A stretch of 64,000 bases of DNA from Amycolatopsis mediterranei (GTDB lineage Bacteria; Actinomycetota; Actinomycetes; Mycobacteriales; Pseudonocardiaceae), in contig NZ_CP100416.1 of assembly GCF_026017845.1 (NCBI RefSeq), positions 7,311,749 through 7,375,748 of the forward strand, given 5' to 3'. A program made the translations under genes and the position numbers. Every line of letters begins with the position of its first letter. Within the stretch, counting starts at the first letter, position 1. Under the pieces are notes generated by a model. That model was not told the DNA's origin, did no database searches, and worked only from the letters and a program-made list of their open reading frames with translations. Below, piece by piece: positions 58,911-64,000 of the stretch.

Positions 58911-59728
58911 CGACCACCGAACCGGCCGCCGCGGCCCGCGAAATCGCCGCCGAGGCCGCCCGGGCCTACCAGGAAGCCTTGGGAGAGCGCCTGATCAGCG
59001 CCTACCTGCTGGGCAGCCTGTCCTACGGCGGCTACTCCGCGGCCGCGAGCGACATCGACCTGGCCCTGGTCCTCACCGAAATCGGCGACGGCGACCGCTC
59101 GGCGGTCGAGAGCACGACGGCGGCGTTGCAGGAGCGAAGCCCGTTGCACCGCAAGCTTTCGGTGTTCTGGGCTTCGTTGCCGGCGTTGCGCGAAGGCCGC
59201 GACGACGGCCGCTTCCCGGCCTTGGACCGCCTGCAGCTGGCCGACGACGGCCGCGTCCTGGTCGGTTCGGACGTCCGCGCCGAGATCGCCCGGCCGGCGG
59301 CGTCCGAGCTGCTGCTGGAAAGCGCCGGTTTCGCGATCGCGGTCCTGGCGACGGACAAGGTGACGGCCGAGTTCCGCGCGCCGAAGCGGCTGCTGGTGGA
59401 CAAGGTGTGGTTCACGAAGGCGGTGCTGTTCCCGGTCCGGTTCCTGTATTCGGGAACGACGTCGACGGGCCGCGCGGCGAACAACGACGAAGCGATCGAC
59501 TGGTACCTGGGCTTGGCCGACGCACCGGCGGCGTCGCTGGTCCGCCTGGCGCGGGAAGTTCGCGGCGGCCACCCGCTGGAGCCGGCCGAGCCGGAGCCGG
59601 AGCTGGCGGCGGGGCTGGTTCCGTTGTACCGCTACTACATCGAGGCGGAGGTCGCTCGCTTGCGCGCCTCCGGAGCGCCCGAGGACCTGGTCGACGCGTT
59701 CCTCGACTGGGACAAGCGCCTGGGCTGA
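58907..59728 (+). CDS. nucleotidyltransferase-fold protein
   Basis: 273 residues from ATG 58907, overlapping the previous stop by 4 bp (ATGA). The catalytic motif is AYLLGSLSYGGYSAAASDIDLALVL: Gly36-Ser37, then Asp49-x-Asp51. This is the Pol-beta-type NTase pattern of adenylyl- and nucleotidyltransferases, including aminoglycoside-modifying enzymes. The C-terminal half is helical (RRLLVDKVWFTKAVLFPVRFL-type text, YRYYIEAEVARLRASG). It may adenylate the cassette's product for self-protection or activation. Substrate unknown. Confidence 0.82.
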   Translation: MTTTEPAAAAREIAAEAARAYQEALGERLISAYLLGSLSYGGYSAAASDIDLALVLTEIGDGDRSAVESTTAALQERSPLHRKLSVFWASLPALREGRDDGRFPALDRLQLADDGRVLVGSDVRAEIARPAASELLLESAGFAIAVLATDKVTAEFRAPKRLLVDKVWFTKAVLFPVRFLYSGTTSTGRAANNDEAIDWYLGLADAPAASLVRLAREVRGGHPLEPAEPEPELAAGLVPLYRYYIEAEVARLRASGAPEDLVDAFLDWDKRLG

Positions 59729-60012
59729 CCCGGCTCCCGGCGGCGTGCGGGGAAGCACACCGCCGGGCCTTCCTCGGGGGAACTCAGTGGATCCGGACGT
59801 TCCCGCCGTCGAGCGCGGGCCGCGCGGCCCTTCTTTGCGCTGCGTGAACTCGAACCCGGCGGTGGCGGTACCGCCGGCCGGTAGTTCCCGCCGAAGTGCG
59901 CTTCGCCCACGCCGTTCCCGACGGAGACGGGGGCCGGCGCCTGCGACTGGATCCAGCCCGGCTCGGTGCGTTCGGTCAGGGCGTAGGTCCCTGTTACGGG
60001 AACCGGGGGCAC
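59635..60012 (-). pseudogene. fragment of a Cna-B/SdrD-like secreted protein
   Basis: On the minus strand from GTG 60012 the frame reads PVTGTYALTERTEPGWIQSQ and then APVSVGNGVGEAHFGGNY, the last strands of an SdrD_B/Cna-B unit (compare TYTLTE-x-PPGW). A Pro/Arg-rich tail follows and runs antisense into the end of the nucleotidyltransferase gene. There is no signal peptide and only half a domain. The simplest reading is the 3' remnant of a decayed secreted-protein gene. It starts seven bases after the SigJ stop, so it might still be translated. Confidence 0.4.
59736..59767 (+). terminator. terminator of the prenyltransferase cassette
   Basis: Arms 59736-59747 (CCCGGCGGCGTG) and 59756-59767 pair over 12 bp with one mismatch and an eight-base loop, ten bases after the stop, followed by CCTTCCTC. 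A weak U tract, as usual for this GC content. Confidence 0.65.
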
Positions 60013-60019
60013 CTCCCCC

Positions 60020-60892
60020 TCAGCGCAGGGTCAGCGGTGTCTCCGCCTCCACCCGGGTCAGCTTCTCCGGGTTCCGCACGAAGTACAGCCCGCTGATCCG
60101 GCCGCCCTCCACGCGGACCGCCATGATCCCGTCGAACACCCCGTCCACGTTCAGCGCCAACGCCGGGTTGCCGTTCACCACCACCGGCACGCCGGTCACC
60201 TGGATCTCCGTCCTGCCGATCCCGCCCACGATGAACCGGCTCACCTTGTCCGCCCCGGCCACCGGGCGCAGGGCCGCCTGCTTCACGCCGCCACCATCGC
60301 TCATCAACACCACGTCCGGCGCCAGCAAATCCAGCAACCCCTGCAGGTCCCGGCCCTCGATCGCCCGCTGGAAGGATTCCAGCACCGCCCGGGTCTCCCG
60401 GGCCGAAACCACCTCGCGCGGACGTCGGGCATCGACGTGCCGGCGCGCGCGGTGGGCGATCTGCCGGACCGCGGCCGGGGTCTTCCCCACGGCTTCCGCG
60501 ATTTCGCCGTACCCGACGTCGAACACCTCGCGCAGCACGAACACCGCGCGTTCGGTCGGCGCCAGCGTCTCGAGAACCAGCATCAACGCCATCGACACGC
60601 TCTCCGCCAGCTCGACGTCCTCGGCCACGTCCGGCGTCGTCAGCAACGGCTCCGGCAGCCACGGGCCGACGTACGCCTCCTTGCGGCGCTTCATCGTGCG
60701 CAACCGGTTGAGCGCGAGCCGGGTCGTGATGCGGACCAGGTACGCGCGCTCCTCGCGCACCTCCGACTGGTCGACCTCGGCCCAGCGCAGCCACGTCTCC
60801 TGCAGGACGTCCTCCGCGTCGGCCGCCGAGCCGAGCATCTCGTAGGCGACCGTGAACAGCAGGTTCCGGTGGGCGACGAACGCCTCGGTCAT
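60020..60892 (-). CDS. sigJ: ECF41/SigJ-type sigma factor with SnoaL-like domain
   Basis: 290 residues from ATG 60892; an ATG a few codons upstream (MSGGEG) is possible. Region 2 is FVAHRNLLFTVAYEMLGSAADAEDVLQETWLRW. The linker motif is YVGPWLPEPLL, the WLPEP signature of ECF41. Region 4 is LAPTERAVFVLREVFDVGYGEIAEAVGKTPAAVRQIAHRAR. The C-terminal NTF2/SnoaL-like domain ends YFVRNPEKLTRV, close to the conserved NPDKL motif that tunes this group. ECF41 genes usually sit with a carboxymuconolactone-decarboxylase or DoxX-like gene, as here. Confidence 0.92.
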   Translation of the reverse strand: MTEAFVAHRNLLFTVAYEMLGSAADAEDVLQETWLRWAEVDQSEVREERAYLVRITTRLALNRLRTMKRRKEAYVGPWLPEPLLTTPDVAEDVELAESVSMALMLVLETLAPTERAVFVLREVFDVGYGEIAEAVGKTPAAVRQIAHRARRHVDARRPREVVSARETRAVLESFQRAIEGRDLQGLLDLLAPDVVLMSDGGGVKQAALRPVAGADKVSRFIVGGIGRTEIQVTGVPVVVNGNPALALNVDGVFDGIMAVRVEGGRISGLYFVRNPEKLTRVEAETPLTLR

Positions 60893-60906
60893 GCCCTCTC
60901 CTCCGC

Positions 60907-61284
60907 TCATGCCGGGAAGGGACCGAACCGGCCCCAGGCGACGAACGCCGCCACGGCCAGGTAGGCCAGGTTCAGCAGGCCGAACGCGGCGCTGCCGTGG
61001 CGAACGTGGGTGATCATCGCACCCACCATCAGCAGCACCCAGCAGACGGCGGTCACCGGCACCAGCGCCGGCGCGATCCCGGTCACCGCGGGCAGGACCA
61101 GGCCGAGCGCCGCGAGCAGCTCCAGCGCGCCGAGGCCCTTGACGAAGCCGGGAGCGGCGTCGGCCGTCCATTCGCCACCCGGGGCCGCGGCCAGCTTCTC
61201 CTGGCGCACGAACGCTTTGCTGACGCCTCCGGTCAGGGCCACGACGGCGAGCAGGCCGGCCCCGATCCACAGTGCCAGATCCAT
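60907..61284 (-). CDS. DoxX-like membrane protein
   Basis: 125 residues from ATG 61284. Four membrane helices: ALWIGAGLLAVVALTGGVSK, GLGALELLAALGLVLPAVTG, ALVPVTAVCWVLLMVGAMITHV and FGLLNLAYLAVAAFVAW. The loop FVRQEKLAAAPGGEWTADAAPGFVKGLG matches the DoxX-like group that partners ECF41 sigma factors. Its role is uncertain; related proteins act in redox or membrane stress. 14 bp before the sigJ-like gene, so cotranscribed. Confidence 0.85.
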   Translation of the reverse strand: MDLALWIGAGLLAVVALTGGVSKAFVRQEKLAAAPGGEWTADAAPGFVKGLGALELLAALGLVLPAVTGIAPALVPVTAVCWVLLMVGAMITHVRHGSAAFGLLNLAYLAVAAFVAWGRFGPFPA

Positions 61285-61358
61285 GACTTTCTCCTCTCGA
61301 ACTGTCTGTGTGCGGCCTCAAGACACCGCCCGGGGAGAACTTGTGACAGCATTGATTC

Positions 61359-61378
61359 TGTACCTACTAGTATGTACA
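61359..61378. promoter_or_regulatory. 20-bp near-perfect palindrome, probable TetR operator
   Basis: TGTACCTACTAGTATGTACA is symmetric at 18 of 20 positions and ends ten bases before the TetR start codon. It lies between the divergent DoxX-like and TetR genes and could control both. Confidence 0.78.
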
Positions 61379-61388
61379 GTCAGGCCTC

Positions 61389-61946
61389 ATGGGAACTCGG
61401 GACCAGCTCGTCGAAAGCACTCGCGAGCTGCTGTGGGAACGCGGCTACGTCGGCACCAGCCCCAAGGCCATCCAGCGGCGGGCGGGCGCCGGCCAGGGCA
61501 GCATGTACCACCACTTCGCCGGCAAGAAGGACCTCGCCCTGGCCGCCGTGCGGCGCACCGCCGAGGAACTGCTGGCCGCCGCCGACGCCCAGCTGCGCTC
61601 ACCCGGCACCGCCGTCGAGCGCATCACCGCCTACCTGCGGCGCGAGCGCGAAGTGCTCCGGGGCTGCCCGATCGGCCGGCTCACCCAGGACCCCGACATC
61701 GTCGCCGACCCGGTCCTGCGCGCCCCGGTGGACGAGACCTTCGCGCACCTGCGTGCCCGGCTGGCCGAGGTCCTCGGCGAAGGCCGCGACGCGGGTGAAC
61801 TGCCCGCCACCCTGGACCCCACCGCCCTCGCCGCCACGATCGTCGCCGTCCTGCAGGGCGGTTACGTGCTGGCCCGCGCCGCGGACTCCCCCGAGCCGTT
61901 CGACCAGGCCGTTTCCGGCGTGCTCGCGCTGCTCGCCGCCCACTGA
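61389..61946 (+). CDS. TetR-family transcriptional regulator
   Basis: 185 residues. HTH: LVESTRELLWERGYVGTSPKAIQRRAGAGQGSMYHHFAGKKDLALAAV. The C-terminal domain (REREVLRGCPIGRLTQDPDIV, then LPATLDPTALAATIVAVLQGGYVLARA) belongs to the LmrA/YxaF-like branch with the GCP-x-G motif. It is 17 bp before the cupin gene and probably cotranscribed with it. It likely binds the palindrome just upstream. Confidence 0.93.
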   Translation: MGTRDQLVESTRELLWERGYVGTSPKAIQRRAGAGQGSMYHHFAGKKDLALAAVRRTAEELLAAADAQLRSPGTAVERITAYLRREREVLRGCPIGRLTQDPDIVADPVLRAPVDETFAHLRARLAEVLGEGRDAGELPATLDPTALAATIVAVLQGGYVLARAADSPEPFDQAVSGVLALLAAH

Positions 61947-61963
61947 ACCCCAGGAGGACCGAA

Positions 61964-62692
61964 GTGCACGTCCGCCCCGTTCCGGCCACCAGCACCGCCG
62001 CCCCCGCCGAGGCGGTCACCGGCAGCGCGTGGATCACCTCGCTCGCCGTCCCGGAGGGCCCGTCCCGGACCCGGGTGGACCGCGTCCACTTCGCCCCCGG
62101 CGCCCGCACCCACTGGCACCGGCACCCGCTCGGCCAGGTCCTCGTCGTCACCGAGGGCACCGGGTACGTCCAGCGCCGCGGCGGCCCGGCGCGGCTGATC
62201 CGGCCGGGCGACACCGTCCGCGTCGCCGCCGGCGAGTGGCACTGGCACGGCGCCACCGACACGACGCCGCTGACCCACCTGGCGATCGAGGAACTCCCCG
62301 CCGACGGCACCCCGACCGAGCTCGGCGACCCGGTGGGCGCGGGCGAACCCGCCGCCGTCCCGGCCGTCACCCGCACGCTGCTGCTGGACCAGCGGCTCCC
62401 GGCGCCCCGCGTGATCGACCACGTCGAGGTCCGCCGCATCACCATCGCCCCGGACGAACAGCCCGGCCTGCACGTCCACAACGGACCGGTGTTCGGCAGC
62501 ATCGAAACCGGCTCGGCCGTCTACCAGGTCGACGGCGAGCCCGAATCCGTGCTCACGCCCGGCGACGTCTTCTACGAACCGGAATCGATCCGGATCGCCC
62601 GGTTCGACGCCCAGGGCGACGGCGTCACGTTCCTCGCCTACTTCCCCGTCGGACCAGGCGAAACGCCGAGCCTGACCGTGCTGGACAGCTGA
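61964..62692 (+). CDS. bicupin-type protein
   Basis: 242 residues from GTG 61964 with GGAGGACC upstream. The first cupin has metal-type motifs VHFAPGARTHWHRHPLGQVLVV and PGDTVRVAAGEWHWHGA, with three His and a Gln as likely ligands. The second (ITIAPDEQPGLHVHNGPVFGSIETG, TPGDVFYEP) keeps an HxH but has a weaker end motif. This resembles quercetinase/pirin-like or signal-binding cupins. Substrate unknown. Cotranscription with TetR suggests a detoxifying or sensing role. Confidence 0.88.
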   Translation: MHVRPVPATSTAAPAEAVTGSAWITSLAVPEGPSRTRVDRVHFAPGARTHWHRHPLGQVLVVTEGTGYVQRRGGPARLIRPGDTVRVAAGEWHWHGATDTTPLTHLAIEELPADGTPTELGDPVGAGEPAAVPAVTRTLLLDQRLPAPRVIDHVEVRRITIAPDEQPGLHVHNGPVFGSIETGSAVYQVDGEPESVLTPGDVFYEPESIRIARFDAQGDGVTFLAYFPVGPGETPSLTVLDS

Positions 62693-62876
62693 TCCCGCAC
62701 TCCACGCCTCACCTGGGTACACGGCTCCCGGTTCACTGCGGTTCACCACATTTCCGAACTCTTTCCTCACGGGACAAAGCTCTGGACAACGGGGCGCGCG
62801 CGGGTCACGATTACGCCGTGCTCGCTCCTCGTTGATCTCCCGGAAAGAATCGGTTAATTCTCCACAAGGCGAGCAT

Positions 62877-62920
62877 TGTTATCGCTAACAGAGAACCGCC
62901 CACTGGTGTCGGGCCAGTGG
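62877..62920. promoter_or_regulatory. two dyads upstream of the last secreted-protein gene
   Basis: TGTTA-TCGC-TAACA (62877-62890) and CCACTGG-N7-CCAGTGG (62900-62920) lie 36-79 bp before the ATG at 62956. The first suits an operator near the promoter; the second could form a hairpin in the leader RNA and limit translation. The rest of the 260-bp gap (62693-62955) shows no gene. Confidence 0.4.
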
Positions 62921-62955
62921 AATCTCTTCCCCTTTGAACCCCACGGAGTCCCTTC

Positions 62956-64000
62956 ATGCCCGGAAACACCGGAAAGCACCGCATCTCCCGACGAACCAAG
63001 ATCGCCACCGGTGTCCTCGCGCTGGCCGTCGCCGCCGGCGGGATCGCGGTGTCGACGACGTTCGGCGACCCCGGCCAGGCCAGCGCCGACGAGGCCGACC
63101 CGGCCCTCTACATCGACATCCTCAAGGTCGCCCCGAACAACGCCGAGCCCGCGAACGCCCGCGGCGCGACCACCGGCACCTTCACCGTGAACTGCGGCCG
63201 CAACGAAAACCAGCACTTCAACCCGGACAACTTCGTCGCCCAGCCCGGGATCCGCAACGGCGCCCAGCACCTGCACGACTACGTCGGCAACCTCTCGTCG
63301 AACGCGGATTCGAACAACAAGAGCCTCGACGCCGCCGGTACCACCTGCAAAAACGGGGACAAGTCCGCCTATTTCTGGCCGGTGGTGCGCATCGACACCG
63401 GTGACAACGAGAAGAACCCGCCGGCGAAGCCGGCGGACGGCGACCGCGACAAGGCGGCCCAGGACGCCGCGTCCCCGGTGATCAGCTGCCCGGACGTCGC
63501 CAGCCGCCTGCCCGACGTCCCCGACTCGGCGATGGCCGAGGTGAACCGCAACCTGGACCTGCTCGACACGCAGATCGACGAGGCCAACAAGCGGCTGATC
63601 AGCACGCAGGGCCAGGGCGGCCCGAACTTCGTCCAGAACGCCATCCTCGGACCGCTCAAGGACAAGCGCGTCGCCACCATCGACCGGATGGCCATCGCCA
63701 TCGGCCGCACCGCCGCCAAACCCCAGGGCCTCGACGCCCTCGCCCCGTGCGCGCTCAAGGAGCAGGCCGGCACCGGCGGCAACCCCGCGAGCAACGGCGG
63801 CGGCGCCCCCGGCGGCGCGGCGCAGCAGATCACCTGCCCGGACGTGGCGAGCAAGCTCCCCAACGTCCCGGCGTCGGCCAAGGCCGAAGTGGACCGCAAC
63901 CTGCAGCTGCTGAACACGCAGATCCAGGAGGCGAACCAGCGGCTGGTCAGCACGCAGGGCCAGGGTGGCCCCAACTTCGTCCAGAACGCCATCCTCGGAC
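62956..64000 (+). CDS. secreted DUF1996-like protein with internal repeats, cut by window edge
   Basis: 348 codons are visible with no stop. An N-terminal Arg/Lys patch and hydrophobic segment (TKIATGVLALAVAAGGIAV) form a signal peptide. A domain with QHFNPDNFVAQPGIRNGAQHLHDYVGN and KSAYFWPVVR follows, resembling DUF1996 (secreted, His-rich core). From about residue 175 a 57-residue unit (CPDVASRLPDVPDSAMAEVN to NFVQNAILGPL) appears twice at a 116-residue period (348 bp). The second copy runs off the edge. More copies may follow. Confidence 0.8.
   Translation, partial: MPGNTGKHRISRRTKIATGVLALAVAAGGIAVSTTFGDPGQASADEADPALYIDILKVAPNNAEPANARGATTGTFTVNCGRNENQHFNPDNFVAQPGIRNGAQHLHDYVGNLSSNADSNNKSLDAAGTTCKNGDKSAYFWPVVRIDTGDNEKNPPAKPADGDRDKAAQDAASPVISCPDVASRLPDVPDSAMAEVNRNLDLLDTQIDEANKRLISTQGQGGPNFVQNAILGPLKDKRVATIDRMAIAIGRTAAKPQGLDALAPCALKEQAGTGGNPASNGGGAPGGAAQQITCPDVASKLPNVPASAKAEVDRNLQLLNTQIQEANQRLVSTQGQGGPNFVQNAILG

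Overview
The window is high-GC (about 70-74%) actinobacterial chromosome. A DprE2-like arabinan-precursor reductase, an LCP cell-wall ligase, a WhiB protein, a four-gene conservon, three large STAND/TPR regulators (two of SARP type) and many ECF sigma factors point to the Pseudonocardiales, most likely Amycolatopsis or a close relative. The genus is inferred from gene content, not proven. Genes are dense, with many 4-bp stop/start overlaps and GTG starts. There is one tRNA and one insertion sequence. No rRNA, CRISPR array or prophage was seen.

Left part (1-17.6 kb): a truncated GPP34-type gene; a NarL-type two-component system; an M50 peptidase; an HxlR regulator; a divergent SRPBCC/TetR pair with two tandem palindromes between the genes; a secreted CocE/X-Pro-peptidase-like protein that appears to lack its catalytic serine; small exported proteins; and an OmpR-type two-component system. 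Next comes a regulatory island: a small double-HTH protein, a standalone NB-ARC/TPR ATPase, a GT-B/CDP-glycerol-transferase-like gene and a 1008-residue SARP-NB-ARC-TPR regulator. Downstream of that regulator is a 32-codon reading frame ending in WWWCNWWWC, closed by a perfect hairpin. It is the most novel item in the window.

Middle (17.7-41.5 kb): a LysR regulator and a five-gene acyl-CoA catabolic operon (CoA transferase, crotonase, acetoacetate-decarboxylase-like, 3-hydroxyacyl-CoA dehydrogenase, acyl-CoA dehydrogenase). Then come cell-wall genes (LCP, DprE2-like), a SigG-type sigma factor, WhiB, a coupled ECF/SigD sigma pair, a LysR/SBF-transporter pair with a clear palindromic operator, and tRNA-Met. 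A P450/Tat-exported multicopper oxidase operon follows. It is separated by an IS630-family element (transposase split by a slippery A7) from a run of small regulator and reductase genes. The stretch ends with a pair of uncharacterised divergent genes and a 380-bp degenerate GC repeat.

Right part (41.5-64 kb): an AfsR-like SARP regulator divergent from a secreted SdrD/Cna-B-like protein, with heptamer repeats at helical spacing between them; a LysR-effector-domain protein divergent from a DUF5997-type gene; kynureninase; a MarR/haloalkane dehalogenase pair; an AlkB-rubredoxin fusion with a TetR gene; and a complete conservon (cvnABCD). A compact three-gene cassette then encodes a DMATS-type aromatic prenyltransferase, a heme-oxygenase-like diiron protein and a nucleotidyltransferase. 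The window closes with a SigJ/ECF41-DoxX pair, a TetR/cupin pair and a truncated secreted repeat protein.

Regulation dominates the content: about twenty transcription factors, four or five sigma factors, two two-component systems and one conservon. Several regulators have well-formed operator candidates in their own upstream gaps.
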